DNA of 64,000 nucleotides. Source: Hyphomicrobiales bacterium. Its GTDB lineage: Bacteria > Pseudomonadota > Alphaproteobacteria > Rhizobiales > Beijerinckiaceae. Each line of letters opens with the position of its first letter. The first letter of the stretch is position 1. Below are positions 56,299 through 64,000 of this stretch, one piece after another. Below the pieces are notes generated by a model. The model made no database searches. It was not told the DNA's origin and worked only from the letters and a program-made list of their open reading frames with translations. Both the position numbers and the translations under genes were made by a program. The stretch is taken from NCBI GenBank assembly GCA_900473415.1, contig UCLR01000032.1:1-64000 (forward strand), read 5' to 3'.

Positions 56299-57927
56299 AT
56301 GACCCGTTCGCCTTACGATACCGATCTTGACCGCAACCCGGCGAATTTCCAGCCGCTGACGCCGCTCACCTTCCTGGAGCGCGCCGCCGCCGTCTTCCCC
56401 AGCCGCACGGCCATCATCCACGGTCCGCTGCGGCGCAGCTACGCCGAGTTCTATGCCCGCTCGCGCCGCCTCGCCTCCGCACTGGCGAAGCACGGCATCG
56501 GCAAGAACGACACGGTCGCCGCGATGCTGGCCAACACCCCGGCCATGCTCGAATGCCACTACGGGGTGCCGATGGCCGGCGCAGTACTGAACACCCTCAA
56601 CACCCGGCTCGACGCCGCTATCATCGCCTTCTCGCTCGACCATGGCGGCGCCAAGGTGCTGATCACCGACCGCGAATTCTCGAAGACGATCCGGGAGGCG
56701 CTGACGCTCTGCAAGGCGAAGCCCATCGTCATCGACTATGACGACCCGGTCTATGACGGCCCGGGCGAGCGCCTGGGCAGCGTCGAATACGAGGATTTCG
56801 TCGCGCAAGGCGACCCCGATTTCGACTGGCTCATGCCGGGAGACGAGTGGGACGCGATCGCCCTCAACTACACCTCCGGCACCACCGGCGATCCGAAGGG
56901 GGTAGTCTATCACCACCGCGGCGCCAGCCTGCTCGCCACCTCCAACGTCATCACCGGCAATCTCGGCCGCCATCCGGTGTATCTCTGGACGCTGCCGATG
57001 TTCCACTGCAACGGCTGGTGCTTCCCCTGGACGATCTCGATCGTCGCCGGCACCCATGTCTGCCTGCGCCAGGTCCGCGCCAAGGCGATGTACGACGCGC
57101 TGACCGACCATGGTGTGACGCATCTGTGCGGGGCGCCGATCGTGATGTCGACGCTGCTCAACGCCAGGCCCGAGGAGCACCGCGACTTCCCGCAGACGGT
57201 CTCCTTCTTCACCGCCGCCGCCCCGCCGCCCGAAGCCGTGCTCGCCGGCATGAAGCAGGCAGGCTTCGTGGTCACCCATCTCTACGGGCTGACGGAGGTC
57301 TATGGCCCCGCCGTCGTCAACGATTGGAACGGCGAATGGGATGCCCTCCCCGCCTCCGAGCAGGCGGCGCTGAAGGCCCGCCAGGGCGTGCGCTATCCGG
57401 CGCTGGAGGGGCTCGACGTGCTCGACCCCGAGACGATGCAGCCCGTCCCGCGCGACGGCCAGACGCTCGGCGAGGTGATGATGCGCGGCAATGTCGTGAT
57501 GAAGGGCTATCTGAAGAACCCGAAATCCACTCAAGGAGCCTTCGCCGGAGGCTGGTTCCATACCGGCGATCTCGGCGTGCGCTATCCCGACGGCTACATC
57601 CAGCTCAAGGACCGCTCCAAGGACATCATCATCTCGGGCGGCGAGAACATCTCGTCGATCGAGGTCGAGGACGCGCTCTACAAGCACCCGGCAGTGCAGA
57701 CCGCCGCTGTCGTGGCAAGGCCGGATGAGAAATGGGGCGAGACGCCCTGCGCCTTCATCGAGCTGAAGCCGGGCATGGCAGCGAGCGAGGCCGAGATCAT
57801 CGCCTGGTGCAAGGAGCACCTTGCCTCGTTCAAATGCCCGAGGACGGTGGTCTTCGTCGAAGTGCCCAAGACCTCGACCGGCAAGATCCAGAAGTTCCGC
57901 CTGCGCGAGATGGCGCGGGCGCTGTGA
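56299..57927 (+). CDS. Acyl-CoA synthetase (AMP-forming, medium/long chain type)
   Basis: 542 residues. The ATP motif is YTSGTTGDPKGVVYHHRG, followed by LPMFHCNGWCFPW, the GLTEVYGPAVV adenine-binding segment, GDLGVRYPDGYIQLKDRSKD, and the catalytic Lys in PKTSTGKIQKFRL. The FHCNGW motif is characteristic of the AlkK-like/DMSP-CoA-ligase group that activates medium-chain fatty acids. Specificity cannot be fixed from sequence. Confidence 0.9.
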   Translation: MTRSPYDTDLDRNPANFQPLTPLTFLERAAAVFPSRTAIIHGPLRRSYAEFYARSRRLASALAKHGIGKNDTVAAMLANTPAMLECHYGVPMAGAVLNTLNTRLDAAIIAFSLDHGGAKVLITDREFSKTIREALTLCKAKPIVIDYDDPVYDGPGERLGSVEYEDFVAQGDPDFDWLMPGDEWDAIALNYTSGTTGDPKGVVYHHRGASLLATSNVITGNLGRHPVYLWTLPMFHCNGWCFPWTISIVAGTHVCLRQVRAKAMYDALTDHGVTHLCGAPIVMSTLLNARPEEHRDFPQTVSFFTAAAPPPEAVLAGMKQAGFVVTHLYGLTEVYGPAVVNDWNGEWDALPASEQAALKARQGVRYPALEGLDVLDPETMQPVPRDGQTLGEVMMRGNVVMKGYLKNPKSTQGAFAGGWFHTGDLGVRYPDGYIQLKDRSKDIIISGGENISSIEVEDALYKHPAVQTAAVVARPDEKWGETPCAFIELKPGMAASEAEIIAWCKEHLASFKCPRTVVFVEVPKTSTGKIQKFRLREMARAL

Positions 57928-57934
57928 CACGCAG

Positions 57935-58023
57935 CGTCATTGCGATCGAAGCGAAGCAATCCAGGGAGGCATAGAGCTCTGCCGCCCCTGGATTGTTGCG
58001 TCGCTGCGCTCCTCGCAATGACG
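57935..58023. repeat. CGTCATTGCGAG-type palindromic repeat, copy 2
   Basis: Left arm CGTCATTGCGATCGAAGCG, right arm GCTCCTCGCAATGACG, with a central AATCCAGGGAGGC/GCCCCTGGATT pairing. It lies between convergent genes, like copy 1 at 49975. Confidence 0.72.
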
Positions 58024-58031
58024 GCGTCCGG

Positions 58032-58556
58032 TCAAGCCCGGTTCAGGTTGCCGCCCGGCGTATAGCGATCCACCGCACCCGGCAGGACGCGCGAGAGCCG
58101 GTCCAGCAGCTCGGCCCGGGACAGCCCGGTGTGCTGGCTGATCTTGGCCAGAACCTCCGGTCCGAGCACCTGCTCGAGCTCGTTCGGCGCGACCTCCTGG
58201 TTCGGTCCCTGGCTCACCCAGGAATCCGCCTTCGGGCCCTGCCCGGCCTGGTTGAAGCGGTCGACCAGCTCGCCGAGCCCGCCATTGACCAGGGCGCCGG
58301 CGCCGCCGGCGCCCAGCAGCCCGCCGAGAAGGCCGCCGAGGCCGCCGCCGCCCGTCTGAGCCGCCACATCGGTCTGGCCCGGCTCCGGCGGCGGAATCCG
58401 CCCCGGCGGAAGCATGGTCCCCGACTCCGGCTCGAGCTGGCTCTTGCCGCCGAGCCATTCCGAGATCTTGTCGCGGTTCTGATAGCCCGCGACGGCGAGA
58501 AGGCCGAGAAGGGCGGTCAGGGATGGAAAGCCGCTGCTGCTGTCTTCGTCACTCAC
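58032..58556 (-). CDS. YidB-family (DUF937) protein
   Basis: 174 residues from a GTG start with AAGGAG eight bases before it. N-terminal membrane-like stretch (LTALLGLLAVAGY), a Gly-rich segment (GGGGLGGLLGGLLGAGGAGA), and the conserved domain GLGELVDRFNQAGQGPKADS followed by QEVAPNELEQVLGPEVLAKI. The family is widespread with no assigned function. It precedes no gene; the adjacent GlsB-like gene upstream on the same strand suggests a shared stress-related unit. Confidence 0.85.
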   Translation of the reverse strand: MSDEDSSSGFPSLTALLGLLAVAGYQNRDKISEWLGGKSQLEPESGTMLPPGRIPPPEPGQTDVAAQTGGGGLGGLLGGLLGAGGAGALVNGGLGELVDRFNQAGQGPKADSWVSQGPNQEVAPNELEQVLGPEVLAKISQHTGLSRAELLDRLSRVLPGAVDRYTPGGNLNRA

Positions 58557-58588
58557 GGCACTCACTCCTTTGCGGATGGAAAGGCAGC

Positions 58589-58846
58589 TCAGGCGGCGCG
58601 ATTGCGGCTGATCATGCCCCAGATGGCCAGCACGAGGACGGCGCCGACGATGGCGCCGATAAATCCCGCTCCCTGCCCCGGCGCATACCAGCCCAGGGAC
58701 TGGCCGAGGAAGGTCGCTAGGAACGCGCCGACGATTCCGAGGATCGTCGTCAGCACGAAGCCCGACGGCTCGTTCGAACCAGGCATGATTAACTTGGCAA
58801 CGATACCGGCGATGAAACCAATGATGATGGTCCAGACGATCCCCAA
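58589..58846 (-). CDS. GlsB/YeaQ/YmgE-family small membrane protein
   Basis: 85 residues, three membrane helices: MGIVWTIIIGFIAGIVAKLI, GFVLTTILGIVGAFLATFLG and GFIGAIVGAVLVLAIWGMI. The MPGSNEPSGF loop is the family signature. Such proteins accumulate under acid or osmotic stress in several bacteria; function is unknown. It lies 33 bases before the yidB-like gene on the same strand. Confidence 0.92.
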   Translation of the reverse strand: MGIVWTIIIGFIAGIVAKLIMPGSNEPSGFVLTTILGIVGAFLATFLGQSLGWYAPGQGAGFIGAIVGAVLVLAIWGMISRNRAA

Positions 58847-58946
58847 AGCTGCCTCCCTCGTTCCGGGCCGGCGGCGCCGGCCGCAGAAAACGGAGGTTCC
58901 TGCCCGATTGCGTCATCTTGGTGACGGAAGGACAGGCTGCAGCGCA

Positions 58947-58975
58947 ACAAAAAACCGGCCCTGTTCAGGGCCGGT
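58947..58975 (-). terminator. Intrinsic terminator after the minus-strand DUF465 gene
   Basis: A 10-bp perfect stem (ACCGGCCCTG at 58954-58963 with CAGGGCCGGT at 58966-58975); on the minus strand it is followed by TTTTTGTT. Confidence 0.88.
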
Positions 58976-59023
58976 CTCCTCCGGAACGTCAAATCCCCCT
59001 GCGGGCTCGCGGCCCGCTTCGCC

Positions 59024-59212
59024 TTAATGCAACGTCGGCTCCGGCATGGTCTGCTTCACACGTGCGATCTCATCCTTCAGTTGCAACTTCTTCCGCTTCA
59101 GCTCGGCGACGCTGTGATCGCTCGCGGACGGGCTCGCCACGGCTTGGGCGATAGCGTCTTCAAGCTGACGGTGCTTGCGCTCGAGTTCGGCAAGACGTGT
59201 CTGCAACGACAT
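59024..59212 (-). CDS. DUF465-family small helical protein
   Basis: 62 residues from an ATG with AGGAGG. MSLQTRLAELERKHRQLEDA and AELKRKKLQLKDEIARVKQT show the YdcH/DUF465 two-helix coiled coil with the conserved KxxKLxLKDEI motif. Function unknown. A second family member is divergent at 59425. Confidence 0.87.
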   Translation of the reverse strand: MSLQTRLAELERKHRQLEDAIAQAVASPSASDHSVAELKRKKLQLKDEIARVKQTMPEPTLH

Positions 59213-59424
59213 CTGGATCCTCCTGATGGTCAGTTGACGTATCAATCTGGCATAGAGCCGGCTTCGCGTCTGCCCGCGCTGTCATATGCCATTCATGAGA
59301 TTCTGTGATCATCGACGACCCGCTCTCGGAAAGCCGTGAATAGGAGACTTCCGGCGGCCGCCGGCGCTCTTGCGGGGGGCACGGCAGCGCAGGCATAGTC
59401 GCGCCCAAGTGCGGCGACGATGAG

Positions 59425-59652
59425 ATGGCGGCCATGGGATTCGAGCTCAGCCCGGAAGAGGTCGAGACCTTCACCGCGGAGCTGGCACGGCTGCGTGAGG
59501 AGCACCGCGACCTCGACAGCGCCATCGACGCGCTCGAACGCGTCGGCTCGGTCAACCAGGTCCAGGTGCAGCGGCTGAAGAAGCGCAAGCTCTACCTCAA
59601 GGATCGCATCGCCCAGATCGAGGACGCGCTGACGCCGGACATCATCGCCTGA
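59425..59652 (+). CDS. DUF465-family small helical protein, second copy
   Basis: 75 residues. FTAELARLREEHRDLDSAID then LKKRKLYLKDRIAQIEDALT, the same K-K-x-L-x-LKD-x-I motif as the divergent neighbour, so the two are diverged paralogues. ATG 59434 is an alternative start. Such pairs near purEK are common in alphaproteobacteria; the role is unknown. Confidence 0.85.
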   Translation: MAAMGFELSPEEVETFTAELARLREEHRDLDSAIDALERVGSVNQVQVQRLKKRKLYLKDRIAQIEDALTPDIIA

Positions 59653-59772
59653 GGCTCTGACGCGCCGCCGGCTTCCCGCTCCGGCCGGAACGACCGCGCC
59701 CATCGCCGATTCGCCCTTGCCTCACGGGCACCGGGCGTCTAGATGGCCGGTTTCAGCAGCCCGAGCGCTACA

Positions 59773-60273
59773 ATGGCCGAGACCAGCCCACCCGTCGCCA
59801 TCATCATGGGCAGCCAGTCCGACTGGGCGACCATGCGCCATGCCGCCGAGACGCTCGATGCGCTCTCCGTCGCTTACGATGCCCGCATCGTCTCGGCCCA
59901 CCGCACACCGGAGCGGCTCTTCGACTTCGCGAAAGGCGCCAGGGCCGAAGGCTTCAAGGTGGTGATCGCCGGCGCCGGCGGGGCCGCCCATCTGCCGGGC
60001 ATGACCGCCTCGCTGACGCCGCTGCCGGTATTCGGCGTGCCGGTCGAATCCAAGGCGCTTTCGGGCCAAGACAGCCTGCTCTCCATCGTGCAGATGCCGG
60101 CCGGCATTCCGGTCGGCACGCTGGCCATCGGCCGCGCCGGCGCCATCAACGCCGCCCTGCTCGCCGCCGCCGTGCTCGCGCTTTCCGACGAGAAACTGGC
60201 GAAGCGGCTCGATGCCTACCGCGCCCGCCAGAGCGCCGGCATCGCCGAACGCCCGAACCGCGAGGACGCATGA
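59773..60273 (+). CDS. purE: 5-(carboxyamino)imidazole ribonucleotide mutase
   Basis: Purine biosynthesis step converting N5-CAIR to CAIR. 166 residues; [20 protein letters not shown], the substrate loop [36 protein letters not shown] and [13 protein letters not shown] are diagnostic. An ATG at 59743 would add ten non-conserved residues; no SD decides. Its stop overlaps the purK start (ATGA). Confidence 0.96.
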   Translation: MAETSPPVAIIMGSQSDWATMRHAAETLDALSVAYDARIVSAHRTPERLFDFAKGARAEGFKVVIAGAGGAAHLPGMTASLTPLPVFGVPVESKALSGQDSLLSIVQMPAGIPVGTLAIGRAGAINAALLAAAVLALSDEKLAKRLDAYRARQSAGIAERPNREDA

Positions 60274-61364
60274 GCCCGCCCGTCCCGACGGGTCTCGCAC
60301 CCGGAGCCATGCTCGGCATCCTGGGTGGCGGCCAGCTCGCCCGCATGATCGCGCTCGCGGCCGCCGATCTCGGCATCCGCTGCCATATCTTCGCGCCCGA
60401 GGCCGATAGCCCCGCCTTCGACGTCGCCGCCCGCCACACCGTCGCGGATTACGAGGACGAGGCCGCGCTCGCCGGCTTCGCCGCCGCCGTCGATGTCGTC
60501 ACCTATGAATTCGAGAACGTGCCGGCCGCGACCGCTTCCTTCCTCACCGGACGCATCCCACTCCACCCCGGCGCCCGGGCCCTTGCGATCACTCAGGACA
60601 GGCTGAGCGAGAAGAACTTCGTCGCCGATCTCGGCCTGCCCGTCGCGCCCTTCCGCGCCGTCGATACGCTCGCCGATCTCGAGGCGGCGGTCGCCGAGCT
60701 CGGGCGCCCTTGCGTGCTCAAGACCCGCCGCTTCGGCTATGACGGCAAGGGCCAGGTCAAGATCGCGCGGGGTAGCGACCTCGCCGAGGCGCATGAGGCG
60801 ATCGGCCGTTTCCCGGCGATCCTCGAAGGCTTCGTGCCCTTCCTGCGCGAGGTCTCGGTCGTCGCCGCGCGCGGGCTCGACGGCGCCTTCGCCGCCTTCG
60901 ACGTCTGCGAGAACGAGCATCGCGACCATATCCTGGCCTTCACCCGCATCCCGGCGAATCTCTCTGCCACGGCCTGCGACGTCGCCATCGACGCCGCGCG
61001 CCGCATCGGCGAGGCGCTGGGCTATGTCGGCGTCTTCGCCGTAGAGATGTTCGTCATAGAGGAGAACGGCGCCGAGCGCGTCGTCATCAACGAGATCGCC
61101 CCGCGCGTCCACAATTCCGGACACTGGACCAGCGAGGGCGCGCTGACCTCGCAGTTCCACCAGCATGTCCGCGCTGTCTGCGGCTTCCCGCTCGGCGCGA
61201 CCGCCCGGCGGGGCCGCGTCGAGATGGAGAACCTGATCGGCGACGCCGCGCTGCGCTGGCGCGAGTACCTCTCCGAGCCCGGCGCGCATCTGCACCTCTA
61301 CGGCAAGCGCGACGCCCGCCCCGGCCGCAAGATGGGCCATGTCACGCGGGTCATCCCGGAATAA
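60270..61364 (+). CDS. purK: 5-(carboxyamino)imidazole ribonucleotide synthase
   Basis: ATP-grasp enzyme making N5-CAIR from AIR, ATP and bicarbonate. 364 residues; [20 protein letters not shown], the ATP-grasp core [36 protein letters not shown] and the metal-binding [19 protein letters not shown]. Translationally coupled to purE, so the two consecutive steps are made together. Confidence 0.97.
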   Translation: MSPPVPTGLAPGAMLGILGGGQLARMIALAAADLGIRCHIFAPEADSPAFDVAARHTVADYEDEAALAGFAAAVDVVTYEFENVPAATASFLTGRIPLHPGARALAITQDRLSEKNFVADLGLPVAPFRAVDTLADLEAAVAELGRPCVLKTRRFGYDGKGQVKIARGSDLAEAHEAIGRFPAILEGFVPFLREVSVVAARGLDGAFAAFDVCENEHRDHILAFTRIPANLSATACDVAIDAARRIGEALGYVGVFAVEMFVIEENGAERVVINEIAPRVHNSGHWTSEGALTSQFHQHVRAVCGFPLGATARRGRVEMENLIGDAALRWREYLSEPGAHLHLYGKRDARPGRKMGHVTRVIPE

Positions 61365-61376
61365 GCAGGGGACGCG

Positions 61377-61414
61377 GTCATCCCGGACGCAACCGAGCGG
61401 AGATCCGGGATGAC
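61377..61414. repeat. Short GTCATCCCGGA palindrome
   Basis: GTCATCCCGGA and TCCGGGATGAC flank 16 bases. It resembles the outer arms of the GTCATTCCGG family but lacks inner arms. It lies in the purK-rpsU gap. Confidence 0.55.
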
Positions 61415-61593
61415 GACGGGGAGTTCGAATCGTGAGTTGGAACGGCCAAAGCAGCAAAGGCTGCGATTTTCACGGCCTCGTGCCGTGGACAGGCGAAATG
61501 AATTCTGCTATCCGCACGAACCTTCGAGCGATGCACTCCGTGCTGTCGCCGGCCCTCATTATTGGATCAACCGCTTAAGGACGGACGTTTCAC

Positions 61594-61827
61594 GTGCAGG
61601 TTCTCGTTCGCGACAACAATGTCGACCAGGCTCTCCGCGCTCTCAAGAAGAAGATGCAGCGTGAGGGGATCTTCCGCGAGATGAAGCTCCGCGGTCACTA
61701 CGAGAAGCCCTCTGAGAAGAAGGCGCGCGAGAAGGCCGAGGCCGTCCGCCGCGCCCGTAAGCTCGTCCGCAAGAAGCTGCAGCGCGAAGGCCTCCTGCCC
61801 GCGCCTGCCAAGCCGAAGCGCCCCTGA
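61594..61827 (+). CDS. rpsU: 30S ribosomal protein S21
   Basis: 77 residues from a GTG start. [20 protein letters not shown] and [20 protein letters not shown] are diagnostic; the C-terminal tail is Lys/Arg rich ([20 protein letters not shown]), longer than in E. coli, as usual in Rhizobiales. It is separated from purK by a palindromic repeat and a 180-base leader that contains no other recognisable element. Confidence 0.94.
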   Translation: MQVLVRDNNVDQALRALKKKMQREGIFREMKLRGHYEKPSEKKAREKAEAVRRARKLVRKKLQREGLLPAPAKPKRP

Positions 61828-62066
61828 TTCCAGCTCCGGCGGCCTTAGGGCCGCTTCGGACAGGGCCGATAGCGAATCGCGCCTGGAGCCTGCTCCGGGC
61901 GCTCTTGCTTTTCAGCCGTGTTAACCAAGTTTTGCCGGTTTCAGGCGTTCTGTTCGGCAAGGCGCTGCCGACTCGGAAGCGCGATCACGCCGCCGCCGGC
62001 CCTTCGCCCCGGCAGGCCCATAAGGGCCAGGCGCGGCAGCACGGCACGAAACCAAAGAGGCAGAGC

Positions 62067-62921
62067 ATGATCCGAGGCAGTTATTGGCTGGCAGCAGCCG
62101 GCATGGCGCTGACGCTCGCAGGCTGTGACACCGTCTCCAACCTCTCCTCGCAGCCCGCCGTCGCCGAGCTCGATACCCGCGACAGCGCCGATGCCAGCGT
62201 GAACATCGGCTCGCTGAGCGAGGTCGTTAATCGCAATCCCAACGATCCGGGCGCCTACAACACCCGCGGCGCCGCCTATGCCCGCGTCGGCCGCTTCTCG
62301 GACGCGATCGGGGACTTCACCAAGGCGATCCAGCTCGATCCGAACCTCGCCTCCGCCTATACGAACCGCGGCCTGGCGCTGCGCCAGAGCGGCCGCGCCG
62401 ATTCGGCGCTGACCGACTTCAACCGCGCCACCACGGCCAATCCGAACTACGCGCCGGCCTATATCGCCCGCGCCAACCTGCTGCGCCAGCAGGGCAACAG
62501 CCAACAGGCGATCGCCGATCTCAACACCGCGATCCGCCTCAATCCGGAATCGGCCGAGGCCTTCCATGCCCGCGGGCTCGTCTACCAGAAGGAAGGCCAG
62601 CACCAGCATGCCGTCACCGATTTCGACTCGGTGATCGACCGCAACCCCTACACCGCCCCGCCCTATATCGCCCGCGGCCAGAGCCTGAATGCACTCGGCA
62701 AGTATGATGCGGCGCTGGAGGACTTCACCGCGGCGCTCAACGTCGACAACCGCAACGCCGACGCCTGGGCCGGCCGCGGCTTCGCCTTCGAGAAGCTCGG
62801 CAAGAAGACGGAGGCCTCCGAGGCCTATCAGCGGGCGCTGAGCCTCGACGGCAACAACGCCCAGGCCCGCTCCGGCCAGTCCCGGATGGGCGGAGGCGGC
62901 GGCGGCTTCTTCCGCAGTTGA
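62067..62921 (+). CDS. TPR-repeat lipoprotein
   Basis: 284 residues with a lipoprotein signal ending LTLAGC (Cys20). Six or so TPR units follow from about residue 63 (AYNTRGAAYARVGRFSDAIG, AYTNRGLALRQSGRADSALT, AYIARANLLRQQGNSQQAIA, AFHARGLVYQKEGQHQHAVT), ending in a Gly-rich tail. Likely outer-membrane-attached scaffold, NlpI-like. A TTAACCAA sequence near 61920 resembles a CtrA half site but is imperfect. It converges on the hydrolase gene with no gap. Confidence 0.9.
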   Translation: MIRGSYWLAAAGMALTLAGCDTVSNLSSQPAVAELDTRDSADASVNIGSLSEVVNRNPNDPGAYNTRGAAYARVGRFSDAIGDFTKAIQLDPNLASAYTNRGLALRQSGRADSALTDFNRATTANPNYAPAYIARANLLRQQGNSQQAIADLNTAIRLNPESAEAFHARGLVYQKEGQHQHAVTDFDSVIDRNPYTAPPYIARGQSLNALGKYDAALEDFTAALNVDNRNADAWAGRGFAFEKLGKKTEASEAYQRALSLDGNNAQARSGQSRMGGGGGGFFRS

Positions 62922-63803
62922 TCAGGGTGCGGAGCCGACCCTCCTGGCCGGCTCGCCCACCGTTCGCGTATCGGCCCCCATCACCCTGGCTTCGGCGACA
63001 TCGCCGAGAAAGCGCCGCACCTCGGCGAGCGAGCCGTGCTGCGGCAGGTCCTGGTGCCCGCCATCGGGAAAGCGCAGGAACCGCTTGGGCGGGTTGGCGA
63101 GCTCATAGAGCGCGCTCCCCTGGGCGAAGGGGATGACCCTGTCGCGCTCGCCATGCATGACGAGCACCGGCGCCTTGACCCGGCCAATGACCTCGTCCGA
63201 GCGGAACTGGTCCTTCATCAGCAGCCCCACCGGCACATAGGGATAGACGGCCTGCGCGACGGCGGCAGCCGAACGGTAGGGCGCCTCGAGTACGACGGCC
63301 TTTAGCGGCACCTCCGCCGCCAGCTTCAGCACCACGCCCGTCCCGAGCGATTCGCCATAGCCGACCACCCGCCCCGTGCCGAAACGGTCAACTGCAGCGC
63401 CATAGGCGGCTCGGGCATCCTGCAACAGCCCCTCTTCGCTCGGGCTGCCGGTCGAGCCGCCGTAGCCGCGATAGCTCACCGCGAAGAGCCCGGTGCCGTC
63501 CTCCGTCAGCGCCCGGAAGCGCGCCGCCCGGCCGGCCCCGCCGAGATTGCCGGCGTTGCCGTGGAAATAGAGCAAGAGCGGCTTGTCGGCCCGCGGCGGC
63601 ACGATCCAGGCGACGAGCCGCTCGCCATCGGCGGTCGCGATGGTCACCTCTTCGGCTGCGACGAGCCCTGCCGCCGCGATGTCGGCCTTCGCTGGATCGC
63701 GTGGATACAGCAGCTCGCGCTGCCGGGCATAAAGCATTCCGAGCATCGCAAGATAGCCGGCGACGCCCAGGACGACGATCAGCTTCAGAAGGCGCAGGAT
63801 CAC
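62922..63803 (-). CDS. Membrane-anchored alpha/beta hydrolase
   Basis: 293 residues from a GTG start. One membrane anchor (LKLIVVLGVAGYLAMLGMLY) precedes an alpha/beta hydrolase domain: LLLYFHGNAGNLGGAGRAAR (oxyanion), nucleophile Ser in GYGESLGTGVV, Asp in VMHGERDRVIPFA and His in DGGHQDL. This is the BEM46/YfhR-like group of serine hydrolases. A start further upstream (TTG near 63857) would lie beside the terminator of pntB and is rejected. Substrate unknown. Confidence 0.87.
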   Translation of the reverse strand: MILRLLKLIVVLGVAGYLAMLGMLYARQRELLYPRDPAKADIAAAGLVAAEEVTIATADGERLVAWIVPPRADKPLLLYFHGNAGNLGGAGRAARFRALTEDGTGLFAVSYRGYGGSTGSPSEEGLLQDARAAYGAAVDRFGTGRVVGYGESLGTGVVLKLAAEVPLKAVVLEAPYRSAAAVAQAVYPYVPVGLLMKDQFRSDEVIGRVKAPVLVMHGERDRVIPFAQGSALYELANPPKRFLRFPDGGHQDLPQHGSLAEVRRFLGDVAEARVMGADTRTVGEPARRVGSAP

Positions 63804-63822
63804 GGCGGCACGCCCGGAAACA

Positions 63823-63850
63823 AAAGGGCCGGCGATCAAGCCGGCCCTTT
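63823..63850 (-). terminator. Intrinsic terminator after pntB
   Basis: An 11-bp perfect stem (AAAGGGCCGGC at 63823-63833 with GCCGGCCCTTT at 63840-63850); on the minus strand it is followed by TGTTT. Confidence 0.9.
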
Positions 63851-63929
63851 GCAGCAATCCGATGACAATGACGGCGTTTCGCCTGGAACCCGTCCTCGTC
63901 GCAAATGGTTCCCGCTCTTGCGCGGCGCC

Positions 63930-64000
63930 TCAGTGCGCCATCGCCTTGACGATCTCGTCGGTGACCTTCTTGGCGTCGCCGAAGAGCATCATCGTGTTGG
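63930..64000 (-). CDS. pntB: NAD(P) transhydrogenase subunit beta, C-terminal end
   Basis: Only the last 23 residues are inside the window: NTMMLFGDAKKVTDEIVKAM then AH and a TGA stop. The MMLFGDAKK ending is characteristic of PntB, the membrane/NADP-binding subunit of proton-translocating transhydrogenase. The rest lies beyond the right edge. A strong terminator follows. Confidence 0.88.
   Translation of the reverse strand, partial: NTMMLFGDAKKVTDEIVKAMAH

Overview
The window reads as a gene-dense, GC-rich chromosomal segment of an alphaproteobacterium, most likely Hyphomicrobiales and perhaps Bosea-like. This rests on 6S RNA next to a 5-formyl-THF cyclo-ligase gene, RcdA (DUF1465), a DUF1013/TrcR protein, DUF465, DUF4164 and DUF1192 genes, the tol-pal, ruvCAB and tkt-gap-pgk-fba clusters, and a Rhizobiales-type palindromic repeat. 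The genus is inference. There is no rRNA, tRNA, CRISPR array, phage or insertion sequence. Both ends cut genes: an S-(hydroxymethyl)glutathione dehydrogenase on the left and pntB on the right.

Layout. 0-9 kb: glutathione-linked formaldehyde oxidation (frmA, fghA), an iron-permease-family protein, an outer-membrane barrel, gpmI, a haloacid dehalogenase, a GST, formate-THF ligase and an orphan phnM. 9-11 kb: divergent L-idonate and gluconate 5-dehydrogenase genes. 11-17 kb (minus strand): cpoB-tilS-ftsH-glmM. 17-33 kb (mostly plus): 6S RNA, 5-FCL, ymdB-like, yebC, ruvC-ruvA-(GNAT)-(AT-rich gene)-ruvB, ybgC, a TetR gene with a DUF2852 gene, tolQRAB, an ArsR/SRPBCC operon and pal. 33-40 kb: zapA and DUF4164 (minus), then tkt, gap, a proline-rich membrane protein, pgk and fba. 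40-49 kb: a TetR-YciI operon with a perfect double operator, BenE-family transporter, degenerate ThiE-like protein, Sel1-repeat protein, inositol-monophosphatase family protein, a MotA/ExbB-like plus MotB/OmpA-like pair with cytochrome c, and an ABC exporter. 49-64 kb: rpmE, rcdA, a candidate CtrA-linked small RNA, trcR, prpE, TauE/SafE protein, acyl-CoA synthetase, small envelope and coiled-coil proteins, purEK, rpsU, a TPR lipoprotein and an alpha/beta hydrolase.

How it fits together. The envelope-constriction module (Tol-Pal, CpoB, ZapA) is present but split. pal is separated from cpoB, and zapA from 6S RNA/5-FCL, in a way that a single inversion of about 17-32.9 kb would undo. Central carbon metabolism is represented by tkt-gap-pgk-fba and gpmI. 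One-carbon metabolism is represented by frmA/fghA, fhs and 5-FCL. Cell-cycle functions cluster at 50-53 kb (RcdA, TrcR, a TTAA-N7-TTAAC box).

The main items worth following up are the inferred inversion, the candidate small RNA with UCCU loops, the 19-bp perfect double operator of the TetR-YciI operon, an AT-rich membrane-protein gene inside ruvCAB, a terminator/antiterminator-like leader before rpmE, and palindromic repeats that sit preferentially between convergent genes.
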